64,000 nucleotides of DNA from Pogonophryne albipinna (Eukaryota; Chordata; Actinopteri; Perciformes; Artedidraconidae): the NCBI GenBank assembly GCA_028583405.1, contig CM053244.1:2713607-2777606 (forward strand), given 5' to 3'. Below are positions 19,380 through 31,291 of this stretch, piece by piece (position 1 is the first letter of the stretch; every line of letters starts with the position of its first letter). Position numbers and translations under genes: made by a program. The notes under the pieces are model-generated. The model was not told the origin of the DNA and ran no database searches. It was given only the letters and a program-made list of their open reading frames with translations.

Positions 19380-19510
19380 ACATTTCATTTATTTTATTCT
19401 TAATTGCTATTTTATTCTATATATATTGCACCTACGTGACCAGCACAACATATATTTAGTTGTGCCTTAACAGTGATAATAAAGTTCTTGAATCTCAAAT
19501 CTTAAATCAG
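19380..19510 (+). mobile_element. LINE-like 3' tail, plus orientation
   Basis: 'taataaagttcttgaatctc' followed by 'aaatcttaaatc' resembles a LINE 3' end with short tail repeats. It abuts the minus-strand LINE, so it is a separate insertion. Weak evidence. Confidence 0.35.
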
Positions 19511-20088
19511 CCCAATGCAGCACACGTGCAGAAATCAGTTTGATGCTGGCAAGATTGACTGTTTGAGAAAACACCTGCTTTGTGCTAAGATGTGCCACTG
19601 TGCCCTGGAGGCCGCGCAGGAATGGAGGTCTTGGACATGCTTTAACCTGCGCTTCATCTCTCAATAGGGCGCCAAAGGGTGTGGGAATAATCCTTTATCT
19701 GACTTCACAATGTTTGGTGCAACAAAGGCCCTGGGGTGCTCCACACATGACCTACATACATTTGTTTCAGTCAATGTCACTGGTACATTTTCTGATCATA
19801 AATCTGTGTAAGGGAGAATGTCTATGCTTTCTTATCTCCTCAAAGAATGCCTCAGGTGTCCCAAACAGTCAGGGGAGGAAGAGAGCACACATTCACTGGA
19901 CATCCACAGTGAGACCAAGGAATACAAAACATGGTTAACTTCCAAATGAAAGTGACAAAATTGCACAAAAGACAAATACCAAAACGGATAACATTTTAAG
20001 GTGGTTTTAAGGGACCACCACTTTAAGAACAGCAGGCAACAGACTTTACACCCTGGGGAGATCAATAGTGAGAGCTCACACATACAGT
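19511..20088. other. No gene recognised
   Basis: Unremarkable non-coding sequence to the left of the hAT target site; the ORFs here lack family motifs. Confidence 0.4.
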
Positions 20089-21638
20089 ATGTGTTGTAGG
20101 GGTGTTTAAATTAATCGTTTCTACTATGCATCACGATGCGGACGTGGATGATTCTGCATCGATGCAGTGACAGAACATAATCGATTATAACGTAGTAATG
20201 TTGCTTCCTGATTTTCCGGCCGCGGCTTTACAATAACGTTTTTTTTTCTGTCGCTTGAATATCAAATCGGTCGGTGACGCAGAGATCAGGGAACAGACGT
20301 GAAAGCGGCACAGCGACACCAAACACAGGGCACCGTATTTTTACCAAGGTAAATAATCGGAATACTTCTTCCACCTCTGAGTTTGGACTCCGTCACTGTT
20401 TTTAAAACTTTAATTAAATGTTTGATATTTCCAGAGATCCTTTCAGACCGGCAATGCTGCCCTGCATGTGTTGATGACCTTAAGTCGGGCTGTCGAGCCT
20501 ACAGTATTTCATTTGTATTAAAGCCAGACCATTTTTAAATATAACATGCACAACATTTGTGAATAAACTCAATTTGTGATTGTTATGGCAATAATATTGC
20601 AAACATTTTCACGGCCTCAGCTTGCAATATTTTAATTGTTTTATACCATTTATCAAGACCTACTGTATACCGGCAATGGAGAAGAAGGTGGATGGGAGAG
20701 TTGTCACATTCCGATGGGCCATCATTCGAAACAAAGAGAGTCCACAACATACTACTTGCACTCCAAGGTTAGTTAACAGAGGGGGGAGGGGAGAGTTTTG
20801 TCACATTCCGTGGATAGGAGAATTCAAAAGGATTTAGGAGAAGAGACTGCAGTGCTTTGCTTTATATTAAACACTAATAATACAGTAAACTATTAACAAT
20901 AGTATAATATTATAGTAAATATTCTTGTTTGCCCGTGGTGAGGTGACGAGGCTCCATTCAAAATAAACCTCTTTTTAGTGAATTACTAAGTTTAGGCAAG
21001 TTAATAAAGTTTTAATGAAGTTGACTACAGCATATTCATATTTGTTAGTGCTTTCATGTCAATTTGGTGAACATAAACATAAATGATCGTGAAGATGATG
21101 TTTAAATTATGATTACAAATCGGTAGTGAGAGCCGTGCTGCATTTCCTCCAGTCGGATGTGATACAAAAACAAACCGATTATTTTTGTAGTTGTAAACTC
21201 ACGTGGATTAAACCACATTTATTTCGTTAAATCAAAATGAAATATGATTTTTTTCAAATGATTAAATGTATCTTATTCAATGAATAAAAAACGATATGCT
21301 GCTACAGTATAGTAATAAAAGATAAATCCCACTTGTCGTAGCCACCTGGCAGAGCAAGAAACACTCCAGCCTTTTATTTAAAGGAGACCTATCATGCTAT
21401 ATTTAAATGGTATAGTGTATGACCATTCCTATATAAGGTATATTTATACATTTTATTTTTCAAAATACCAAACAGATCATTTTTTAGCCATGCCTCGTTT
21501 CGCTCATTTTCGCTCTATTCCAAGCCTTTCTTTGAAAATTCTGAGCAGCAGCTGACCACGCCCCCTGCAGAAGAGGGGGGCATGAGCCGGCGAGAGTCAC
21601 GTTACTATGCTTGCTGTGATTACGAGTGTGGAATAAAC

Positions 21639-22962
21639 ATGTCATCTCAGAGCAATGCATGTGTTCAAGCATATTATCAATTTGATCCAGAAACTGACCC
21701 TGAAGCAGCGGAGGTTTTGGTGGAGGTGCAAACATCTCGGTTGCAGCAGGACGTTTCTGAATGGTTAGTTGACAAGCTGTTGTCCCTATTTATTTTTACT
21801 CTGTTACGATGCTTGCTACTTATTCCGTTCATATTTGGGCTAATTAGCAAGAATGCAATGTGTACAGTTTGTAACTTAGAGTTTGTAACGCAAAAACAGC
21901 GATACATATATATATTTATAAAGGGAGACATTCATATTTTCAGCATATATACAATGGCCTCATTGCGTTTAATAGTTTACAGTCCTTTTCTTCCAACATC
22001 GTGCAACAACCGTTGGAAAGTTCAATAACTCAGGGTGATAAAAAGTATAACTCCAACAACACCTCAGTTGTCAGCAATGTGTGTAGTTTCATGTGTTTTT
22101 AAAAGCTCAGTTATTGACTTCTTTCTACAGGTGTACATGTGCAAATTGCGCCACGATGCCTTCTGAACCGGAGAATGTGTGCTGCATGGAGATACCACAG
22201 GTAACATTTTTGATAGCTTCACTAAGTTGTCTGTTTAGAGAATACATTTTTCACATGTCATTCAAGATATGTTTATCACACTAGTGTCAAGACGGATGCA
22301 GGAACATGAGGACTCTGTAACCTGTATGGTGGACCATCTTGGATTGGAGCCTGTGTGCCTAAATGTGTTCTCCCTGCAGAATGCATTGAATATTTACAGA
22401 GCTGAACATGGTGGACTACAGTTGAGGCAAATAGAGCAGTGAGTGGTTTGTTTGTTTTGACTGAAATTGTAAAACGAATGCTAATATTGTTCATGGAAAT
22501 AAATACTGGTGTATATGGCTTTATGCAATCTTTCATTCTGTTATTGTACATGTACTATTATATACTACACAGCAATGGCATAACACACCCATGTGTACGA
22601 CAAAAAAAGTCCACACACAACCTTATGCTTTTGAAATCAGAATATTCTTTACCCATCCAAACATGAATAATCACGACACATTTGATATCAACTCGGAACT
22701 TTATTGTCAAAATCAACGGTTCTTTGAACCCATAAAAAAAAAACTAAATGTACTTGTATTTTGTATAAATGACACAAAATATTTTTTTTATGATTTCAGG
22801 CGTCACAGGTATCTAGCCTACAGAAGCTTTGTGAGCTGGTGCTGGGGCTTCCTTGGACGCAGGATCAGAGTGGTGATTCCGGCCTGCGTTGTCCTCAGGA
22901 TTCGCAAGGAGTTTCCTGATCCGCGAAATGTCTATGTTGGGTTCAGACAGCAGCCAAATTGA
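21639..22962 (+). CDS. P2X7 receptor C-terminal-like domain protein, 4 exons, transposon-borne
   Basis: Exons: 21639-21763 (ATG in frame, acidic N-terminus ending 'RLQQDVSEW'), 22131-22200, about 22301-22438, and 22800-22962. Donors are gttagt, gtaaca and gtgagt; acceptors include ctacag and tttcag, and phases match at each junction. Exon 2 encodes 'CTCANCATMPSEPENVCCME', a cysteine cluster typical of the zinc-binding C-terminal region of P2X7. Exon 4 encodes 'HRYLAYRSFVSWCWGFLGRR' and 'VVIPACVVLRIRKEFP', the signature end of the domain. No channel part is present, so it is not a receptor. Such stand-alone domains are common in fish; their job in transposons is unknown. The exon 3 acceptor ('gatgcag') is weak. 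Confidence 0.75.
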
Positions 22963-24654
22963 ACCGTGTAGCATACCCGGCGATGACCTCCTCCCTGTCA
23001 GGTCGCTCATAATGGTGCAGGGTCCACAAAGACTTGGTCGAAGATGAGGTCCATCAAGTTGGCCACGTAGCCTGTGCAATGTTAAAAAAAGCATAACAAA
23101 AAATGTGGTTTAGATTAGTATATGCATGTAAAAAACTGAAAGTTCTTTCTAATTTTTTTATTTTATATTTGTAAATAGTTGTATAATAAATATTTTAAAC
23201 ACTTACGGAATGTGGGGTCAGTCTTTACTGGTTTTGCTCTGCATTCTCCCTTCCTGGCCTTTGGGACCTGCAGTTTATACAGAGGGTTTCCAGTGGATGT
23301 AGTGGCTTGTGCACGCTCAGCGTTTTCATTGTAGTGCAGGGCTGCCAGGTACAGTCTTTCATTTCCGCCATGAGAAAAAAAATGTAAATAATAGCAAAGG
23401 ATGTACAAATTGTCACAAATTAGTAAGTATGTGAGGTGCTGGCCTGTAAAGAAGAAAACATAGTTAGAACAAAATCATCTCAACTTAGTATTCAGGATGA
23501 GAAAATACTATTTGGATAAATATAGTCTGAAATCCCAAAAGATGGGGCTTAAAACTCTCTATTTAGCAAAGCTCTTTGCTTAGCCTTTTCCAATCTGAGT
23601 TAGTTTTGAACCGTAACGTGCATGCTGTGTTTCTGACTCAATACAGATGATGTGTTGGAGAGGGGCTGAGCTCAGTAGACTGACTGTAATGAGTGCTAGC
23701 CACTAATTAGCCTGTTGCTAGAGGTAAGGCCTCGTCAACAACAACAGACCAGGGCTTTAGCTCCGTTTTACTCGTGGTGTGTGTGTCCCCTCGCATACAT
23801 ACACACAGTGTTGTATCCTAACCCCCATTTATATTCATGTGCGCAAACAAGTAAACACACAAGCTTTTACATATAACGCTGCAAAAAACGGCATGTCTCA
23901 TTAGCGTAGCTTAGCTTACAGATCGATGATATCTGATCGTTCTTACAGACTACAATCACAAAAGCTTTTACATATAACGCTGGAAAAAACGGCACTTACC
24001 TACAGAAGATTACGTTTGTTATTATAACTTACTCAATATGATTTTAGAGGATACAAAATACTAATAAATAGGAGAATAAATACTTGTGTTATCGGCTAGG
24101 GCGTGGCTTTACAGCCTTCACACAGATCGCCATTATCTGTATGTCTGAACATGTTCGCAAATGCCTGATAATTAAAATAAAAGACAAAGCAAAGGCTGCG
24201 GAGCGTACAAAATAAAATAAAATGTTACAAAAACATATAAACACCTAACCGATTACTATTTGGGTTTGAGGTGACATTGATACGGCGAAGCTACATGCTA
24301 CATATACAAGCTAGAGATAGCTTTATCAGGAAAAACACCGCTAAATAAAAACTTACAGCTTCAAAATTGGATGTGTCCTCACTGGCCTGGTCCCGGATGG
24401 TTGGTATTGATCCCGGGTTTAGCATTAGTTTGGAGGCATATCCGTGTTGGACTTGAGACAAGTTCATAAACATGTCCGTGGTAAAATGTTTGGAACACAC
24501 AAACAGAAATCTGCCGGGGTCTTCTGGCACATGTCCCTTGAAAATGAAGTCTAGCCACAGATTATTTTTCTTTTTCCACTGATGGCATTGCATGCAGTCT
24601 CCTGTCCCGAGTCTTGCAGCCAACAACAGCACAACGTTTAACTGGCTTAGACAT
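22942..24654 (-). pseudogene. THAP-domain protein gene of the Kolobok element, frameshifted
   Basis: Exon 1 (24654-24357) encodes a THAP C2CH zinc finger: 'CAVVGCKTRDRRLHAMPS', the conserved Trp in 'NLWLDFIF', 'FVCSKHF', and 'NPGSIPTI' near the end; it closes at a GCT|gtaagt donor. A one-base change in an A-rich run near 24570 breaks the frame. A later exon (to 23207, donor gtaagt) encodes 'LAALHYNENAERAQ' through 'PVKTDPTF'. The next (from 23071, acceptor 'tgcacag') encodes 'YVANLMDLIFDQVFVDPAP', then after another frame break 'ERPDREEVIAGYATRF' to a TGA at 22944-22942. THAP fingers bind DNA and serve as the DNA-binding part of Kolobok transposases. Catalytic exons appear lost. Confidence 0.75.
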
Positions 24655-25453
24655 CCTGGCAAGAGCAGGCAAAAACAAAGATGTGACTGGGGTTGATTTA
24701 GCCTGCCGATAGCCTATATGCGAATAAGAGGTTTGGCAATGCACGTGGCCGTGGCTCATTCCCCTGATAGGTGGAGAGTTGACCAATAAGCGGAGCACGT
24801 CTTTGTGACGTAGAAAAGTGTTGAAATCTGGATCAATTTTTTTAAGATCCGTTGCAGCCCCTTTTTTAGAGATTTGGCTAAGGAGGAAAATAGAGAGGGT
24901 TGTGTTTTCTGACACTTGGTGAGTTCCCTGGAACACCGGGGACACATATTCATGTATAAAAGACGTACAAAGGTGCATTTTGCATGATAGGTCCCCTTTA
25001 AACTTGTTTAAAACATATCTAAAAAATATGTGTGTCCCGGCCCATACATGTAATTATGCTGTCACCTGAGAGCTGCCGTTTCATTCAGACCCTAGCCACA
25101 CAGAGACGGTAACAAACCAAATTCGATATCAAAAAAGTCTTCCGTCCACACGCAATCGGCACCAGAAACGTGTCCGTCCACACGAGACCGCTCGACCCGC
25201 TGTAATATATATGCCGGGCCTGTAAGTGGCGAGGGAACCGTGCGGCAGAGTTTCCGTTACAATTTCTTTCATATGTATTTACTGCATGTATTCATTGATG
25301 AAAAGAAGCCATGTGCAGTAATATAGAAAATTGAGGATGCAACGCATTGGTATGAATCGTGATGCATCAGGATATCGAATCGAAACGGTGACAGGATAAT
25401 CGTAATCTAATCGAATGGTGAGACCAGTGAAGATGCACAGCCCTAATGTGTTG

Positions 25454-26737
25454 ACTGTAACTCCAAGTTGAAATATACTATATCAATTGCATGTTTGTGT
25501 ATTTCCAGTTTTACACATTCAGTGATCAACATGTATTTCTGCCTTTGTGTCTGGATTTGGTCATGTTGCCTTCCCAAATAATTCCAATGATATTATCCTG
25601 ATATGTGACCCTATATAGACTGATAAGGTCTCTTTTCCAGCCCTTCACAAGTGTCACCTCACCTGAGCTTCTGACAAAACACTGATGGTATTGTCACTGT
25701 AGATTGAAAAGTCTCACACTGTCTAATCGTCATACTGTTGTTGTATTGCTGTCTAGGTAAGGTTTGCCTCGAATACTCATACATTTCAACATGGCAAAGG
25801 GCTGCAGCTTCTCTGTGGACTTGAAGACGGAGACTTGGTACAGAAACACATGGGTTAAGAAAGTCTTCTCCTCGAAGATGTATATGTTCTGATCTGATAT
25901 AACATGCAGCTATATTGATTGCTGAGTGGCATATTGATGAAAAATCTTTTTACCTCGAGGATTAATCTGTTTCCTCTTATGCACGTTGTTCATAAAAATG
26001 CTAAGAAAATGTTAGGTGATTGTGAGCAGCTTCAGAGCAGACAGATTGAGATGGTGGAGAAGCTGGTTATCCTTCATAACTTATAGGGACAGAAGGAAAA
26101 GGATGAGGTACTAGCACAAAATGTGGGGAAAAAGCAGAGTTCCTGGTAAGTTTTCAAAGTGTTTGATGATCACAAGTGTGAGTTTGAGCTGTCACAAACA
26201 TCAACAGGCACACTTCACTCCCACACACAGTCATAGCATGCTGTTACAGAAACACTGCTGTCAGTCTAGAAACACATTCATTGGCTGTTTGTGCCCTATA
26301 AACACTGACTGAAAAAACACTTCAGCGGTCATATTTTCCTGAATAAAATCAGCAAAACTTTTTTACTTTGTTGTACCTGAAAACTCCATGAAAGTTTGAA
26401 TGGGTTTTAAACCTCCAGTAACCTTAGCTGATAGGCAGTGAGAGCTTTTCTTACATCTCATGGTTGATTAGAAATGTTTTGCCTCAATAAAGCCACAGCG
26501 TGCTGTGAGAGGCAGAGCTGGGACAGAATGTTAAGCAAAATATGCAATGAAAGGTGTGTCACATTAGTCAAATGATTTATGAATTGGCCATAATGCAACA
26601 AATAGTAATGTTATAGCTGCAGTATTGCCACAAAATCCCAAATCTCTTAAGGAGTTTAACAATAGTATTATTTATTTCTGTTATAATGTATTATATATAG
26701 CTCTTATCTCTTCAGTCATAGGTCTGTCAGTTTTATT
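25454..26737. other. No gene recognised
   Basis: Intergenic sequence between the hAT target site and the next TTAA element. No convincing frame or terminal repeat. Confidence 0.4.
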
Positions 26738-27690
26738 TTAAAGAGGCCCTATTCAGCTTTTTGTGGTTGTCCTTCTGCTGTAATGTGTTCTATAGGTTTG
26801 TGTGCATGTTAATGCACACAAACCAAAGGCAAAGGCTCTGTGTTCCCTCTAGGGCTGTACCCGAATATCCGAATATTCGTTCATTGGAGTACTATTCGGG
26901 TTTCAATTTCGTTATTCGGATATTCGTTTTGTTTGTTTTTTCCCCGTTTTTTTTCCAAATTGAATTTATTGAAATCTCCAATATCAACGTAAGAGCTTGT
27001 GCCTCTTCGGGGGGTGCTAACACTAAACGTTATTGTTTACTTTCTCCGTCTTTATATGTAGATATTACTTTTCTCCGTTAATCTCCGTCACGTTGTTTCC
27101 AATGCAACAACAACTTCCTGTCAACTGCGCTAACTCTCCTTCAAAAATAAAAGCATGTCCATAAATAGGAAGCCAAGCCAAATTACACTTAAGACATATA
27201 TAACGAAAGTAACAAACACAATGCTATATCCTTTTCAATTTCAAAGAACACAAATTGGGTTACATTAACAAATAACTATAAAACAACAATACTGTAGAAT
27301 AACTAAATGAATGCCGTGAATACACCGAAATACACGTGTTGAACCGGTTCACTGCTGATTACTACGCCACCCCCACCCGCGCGGGCCGAATATTCGCTGC
27401 TGATTACTACCGAATATCCGGAACCCGAAAAATGGTATTCGGGACAGCCCTAGTTCCCTCCAGAGGGAGTTTCTCTCCGGCACATAGTGACATCACTTTG
27501 TAACACACGCGCTCCAATTGGGTAGCGCTATAACACATTCTAGGTGATATGCTAAGGGGCGGGACATCTCTAAGCGCTTGACCAATCACAACAGAGCCAA
27601 CCAGCTAACCAATCAGAGCAGACTGGGCTTTGGTTTCAGACAGAGGGTGAATAGAGGTGCTGCAGCACAGACAGTATGAGTTGGGACGCA
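26738..27690. mobile_element. TTAA-type element, left end, split by an hAT
   Basis: Starts at TTAA followed by 'agaggccctattcagc', the general form of Kolobok-like fish MITE ends. It is interrupted at 26850-27452 by an hAT and resumes at 27461 with 'cagagggagtttctctcc' and 'gacatcactttg'. A matching right terminus was not found, so the right limit is uncertain. Confidence 0.5.
26850..27452. mobile_element. hAT MITE, TSD GTTCCCTC
   Basis: Ends TAGGGCTGTACCCGAATATC and, reverse complemented, TAGGGCTGTCCCGAATACC; GTTCCCTC is repeated at 26842-26849 and 27453-27460. 603 bp, non-coding. It is the same family as 11120-12766 in opposite orientation and serves as the empty-site reference for the SINE and Harbinger insertions there. 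A short GC-rich extra block ('cccccacccgcgcgggccga') near 27370 is absent from the other copy. Confidence 0.93.
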
Positions 27691-28480
27691 CTGAGGCTCC
27701 TTCAGCTTCATAAACGGACGCAAAGAGCTTTCAACTGATTGCAATGTATTCCTATCGGCGGCGGTATTTGACGCTCATGGAAGCACCGCACCCGTTTATG
27801 TCCGCGGCTCTTAAAGGCAATGTGAGCGTCCATTCCCATTGGATCACGGAGAATTGTACACCCGGAAGTAAGTATTCTCCTTACTGTCGATTGATTTGAC
27901 AGTGATATCTCCACTACTCATCAACTCAAAACCACCAGATTACCTTTGTTAATTAAACGACATTGATAGGTTTAAATTGTGGACAATGCTTTTGTGTTTT
28001 TCCCCTTCAATTCTGAGAAACAACTTGTTTTCTCTGAAATGTGGAGCGCCAAAGAGACTACACTACCCACAATCCCCAGCTATTGTTGTGACGACGCCTG
28101 TCCGCTTTGCGACAAACCCCGTGATTAATCTTCAAGCTCTGGGATTGGATGTTGGAGTGGCAGTGCGCCAAGGTTACGCCGAGCGTCAAGCTCTTTGAAA
28201 TGGAACGAAACCACGGCAGACTATTCAAAACTGGACTCGAACGCCCCCCGAGAACTACACATGCTGGCTATTGTGTTTCGCAACATGTTCTCTATGGCAC
28301 GTCTCTACTGGGAATTGTAGTTTTAAAAGACGTTTTCGTTTTTCCCAAAATTAGAAGTTGCCAGTATTAAACTGTGTACTATGTGGAGGCGATAGGAAAC
28401 AAATTGGTGTGTACAAATGTAAAACATGTAATTATTAAATGGGTGAAAATCGCTTGTATCCATAATGGGCAGCATTAATA
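27691..28480. repeat. Unclassified, probably dispersed repeat
   Basis: GC-richer than its neighbours, with 'ctacactacccacaatcccc' and related words of the kind found in fish dispersed repeats and promoter-like regions. Short plus-strand ORFs have no motifs. No terminal repeats found. Confidence 0.3.
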
Positions 28481-28760
28481 TATACCCACATGACAGCTCA
28501 TTGTTACTTTGTAATTCTACTCCACTACAATTCAGAGGTTAACCTGGTATTTTTACTCCACTACATTTATTTTTAGTTACTTTGCAGATTCTGATTAATG
28601 ATGTGAAATATAAACAACCCTTAAAGCAGACTTTAGTTACACCTGAGTAAAATTCAGGTAAGGTGATTGTCAAGTGCCAACAATCAGGAGAGATATTTGA
28701 TATTTGGTGCTTGAGAAGACTAAACATTTATCTGCAGATCTCTATAAAGTATATTCATTA
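28481..28760. repeat. Fish dispersed repeat with 'tactccactac' blocks
   Basis: Two 'actccactaca' blocks (about 28520 and 28556) with 'tttagttactttgcagatt' between and after are characteristic of a very common fish repeat. Non-coding. Confidence 0.5.
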
Positions 28761-28828
28761 CTCGTTATTCTCTACTAATAGTTCATTAAAAACTGTATAT
28801 AATTGCTAATTTGCACATCCCTTTCAAG

Positions 28829-28960
28829 ATTTCGAGATTTTCTAAGGTTTATTGACATATCGTATACACAATTACGGTGTAGTTATGCAATGAATGAAAA
28901 ACTTGGGTCACAGGTTCCTCAACAGTACATTACAAGACATCTATCAATATGCGTGTATAC
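28829..28960 (-). mobile_element. LINE 3' tail, diverged
   Basis: 'ttattgacatatcgtataca' and 'ggtgtagttatg' followed by 'cttgggtcacaggttcctc' match, with changes, the tail at 18030-18130. It is an old 5'-truncated copy. Confidence 0.5.
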
Positions 28961-29184
28961 CTCCACCATTAAACTGACAAATTCTGCACATTTCGTATAC
29001 TATCTACATACATAAGAGTATAATTAATGTGTATAATATCAGTTAAAATAAGTGCTTCAACATAGTTAACATTGCAGGAAAGCAATATATTAGACGTTAA
29101 GTACTTTGTCAGGCTTAATATTTATCTTAGATAGATACCCCCAAAGCTTTTTTCTTATTTGAAAGAAGACCTTAAACGCAGTAG

Positions 29185-29941
29185 TGGTGGCTTAAAGCCC
29201 ACCTCCGCTCCGCGCCGTCCGTTAGATGAGCCTGGTCAGATTTAATAAGAGAAGTTAAAAACACCGGCATAAAAGTTGTAACAATAATCTGATTTTAATG
29301 GTAAAAAACACAATACGAAATACAGAGTGCCCTGTAACAGAGCACTCCGGGCTCCCCGCTCTACTGCCGCGCGATACAGATATCGGAACCAGCCAGTCAG
29401 AAACAGGGGGCATTTTGCATGAATAAACAACAGTATATATAGACATATTTGGGGCGGAGTTGTGTCGGCTCTTCCGTCCCATTTTACTTCTAAGCGAATC
29501 AGAGAGTTCGTGGGGAGGAGTTGGGTAGGTTGCTCACTCCCCTAGGTGTTCTTACTGGTTGGATTCACTTCGGGTCGGGCCCAATACAGCGAATCAGAGT
29601 TTTGGGAAAAAGTATTTTAATTCTGAACAGAGCGTGAGAGCTTCGGAAGTAAACAAGGACAGAGTCACTTTTTATCTTGCACCTGAGTTCACTCCTTTAC
29701 TTTCCCAAGGAATATTTCACACAAACTCTATTCTTTCCCAGACAATCAAACATTGTACACAGAGGAGGTGTATGTGTGTGTAGCAGGGTATCTGGGTTAT
29801 TGAGTGTAAGTGAGAAGGTTATATATATATATAGGATGACTTAAAACAGTCCAAAATAATACATGTTTACTTCAATACAGTTCAAGGTAATACCTTTACT
29901 TTAATACAGTTTAGAACAATATCTGTTTACTTTAAAACACA
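29185..29941 (-). mobile_element. Retroviral LTR, type 1, no internal region attached
   Basis: The whole stretch matches, in reverse, the LTR at 46348-47262: the U5-like end 'gtggcttaaagcccacctcc', the middle with 'ttccctttactttcc'-type blocks, and the U3 end with 'taaagtaaacagatattg'. It lacks the long (CA)n that the other copy carries and also lacks that copy's internal tandem duplication. Next to its U3 end the YqaJ gene begins abruptly inside a coding exon. I could not find matching TSDs, so it may be a truncated provirus end or a rearranged solo LTR. Confidence 0.8.
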
Positions 29942-31291
29942 ATGTTGCACTGCTGTTCCAGACCGCACACTACTCCACACTCAACCTGGCTGCTGTACCC
30001 CCTGTCCTCAGCTGCACTGAAACAGAGCAGCGATGGCACAAGCCAAGGACCATGGTAAGTACAGTATGTGTTCACTACCAATCCAGGGTTTAATGAGTAT
30101 TTCCTTTGTGCCAAGAGCTGATTTAGTATGTTGCATCAACGACCTTTTCAATTAATTTGACATTTCTTTTGTGTAATTAATAGGGTGTGAAACCAGGCAG
30201 AGTGAGTGACATGGTGTTCATTTCCACTAAACCAAAGCAGTTTACAGTTGCTGACGGTGTAAGGTAATATCTATTGTCCTAAGTAATTGTATGTAGCCTG
30301 CTACAACTTTGTGATTGTTGTCGGAGTGTAAAATTGTTCTTAAAGTCCTAATTATCATATAAACATGTTCAAAGGAGTACACGTTACAAGGCTGTGCGGG
30401 GGGAGCTGCCAGACCCAGATGTCCTCAAAGTCAGCGAGGTATACAAGGACTTCTCAGCAGACATCGCACCACTGATCACCACCATGGCTATAAGTGTGGA
30501 CGTGCCCCTGGTTAACTCCACCTTTGGAAAAGTTCAGGAAGGTAGCCCTATCTCATACCAGCATCCACTACCTCTTAGCCGGGTTATAGTGCGTCACCCA
30601 GATGCCCCTCCACCACCACCTCTACCTGTGGATGGCTATAGGCTGGAGCTGTGAGTTTGTGTGCAGTCACCAACAGCACCTCCAACTACTGTCACTTGCG
30701 ACAACATTGCTCATTGCAAGGAAAATCGAGGTGGCCACAAGGGAGCAGCGCGACAGTGTGGAATGGCACTGTGTTAGGAGGCCAAGAATAACTTCTTCCC
30801 GTTTCAGGGAAGTATGCCATGTTTGAGGTCAGAGTTCGGCTGAAAACTTGGCACCACGGATTCGGAAGGGAGTGGCGCAAACGGCGTCAATGAAGAAGGG
30901 ACTGGCACTGGAACCGGTTGCCATCCAGGAATACTGCCGGATTAAAAACACCAATTACTGGCCGTGTGGGTTTGTCATTCACCCAGATGCCCCCTGGTTA
31001 GGGTCATCTCCTGACGGTCTGGTGTTTGACCCAACTGAGAGCCCACCTTTTGGACTTGTTGAAATAAAATTCCCAAATGCAAAAAGTTATGTGGACTGTA
31101 GCTACTTAAAAATGCAAAGTGGCACATTAAAACTGAAGCAGTCTCATAGCTACTATTGGCAGGTGCAAGGCCAGCTCCTACTCACAGGGATGGAGTGGTG
31201 TGATTTCGTCGTTTTTGCAGAGGAGGATATCCTTATACAGCGTATCTGCAGAGACTGCGAGGTGGCTACTGTTAGGCTTCCCGAGAAGTGA
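29942..31291 (+). pseudogene. YqaJ-type exonuclease gene of an ISL2EU-like transposon
   Basis: Exons: up to 30054 (coding 'ALLFQTAHYSTLNLAAV', the segment after a SWIM-like zinc finger in related proteins, ending ATG|gtaagt), 30184-30263, and 30375-31291. Exon 3 encodes, in order, 'RYKAVRGELPDPDVLKVSE', then after a frameshift near 30650 'RPRITSSRFREVCHV', then the YqaJ nuclease core: 'GLALEPVAIQEYC', 'APWLGSSPDGLVFDP', 'LVEIKFPNAKSYVDC', 'SYYWQVQGQLLLTGMEW'. These correspond to the Glu, Asp and Glu-x-Lys residues of the lambda-exonuclease-like fold. A TGA at 30824-30826 interrupts it. The 5' part is cut by the LTR. ISL2EU elements pair a YqaJ protein with a DDE transposase, as here. Confidence 0.8.

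Larger units (their letters stand above)
21382..24997. mobile_element. Kolobok-type transposon with TTAA TSD and two genes
   Basis: Ends AGGAGACCTATCATGC and, reverse complemented, AGGGGACCTATCATGCA, with TTAA at 21378-21381 and 24998-25001. TIR style and TTAA duplication suit Kolobok, whose transposases carry THAP domains, in agreement with the THAP gene inside. Two spliced genes converge: a P2X7C-like gene on plus (21639-22962) and a THAP gene on minus (24654-22942); their stop regions overlap by about 20 bp. I found no DDE core, so this copy is probably non-autonomous. Classification is inferred from ends, TSD and THAP together. Confidence 0.85.
20097..25445. mobile_element. hAT element, TSD ATGTGTTG, carrying a Kolobok
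   Basis: Left end TAGGGGTGTTTAAATTAATC; right end, reverse complemented, TAGGGCTGTGCATCTTCAC. ATGTGTTG is repeated exactly at 20089-20096 and 25446-25453. Subterminal 'atgcatcacgatg' on the left and 'cgtgatgcatcagg' on the right are inverted too. No hAT transposase frame was found; of the 5349 bp, 3616 bp are the nested Kolobok. Sequence at 20870-21300 is shared with 1675-2030. Confidence 0.92.

Noticed and set aside
22276..22551. Minus-strand 91-codon ORF
   Set aside because: Antisense to exon 3 of the P2X7C-like gene.
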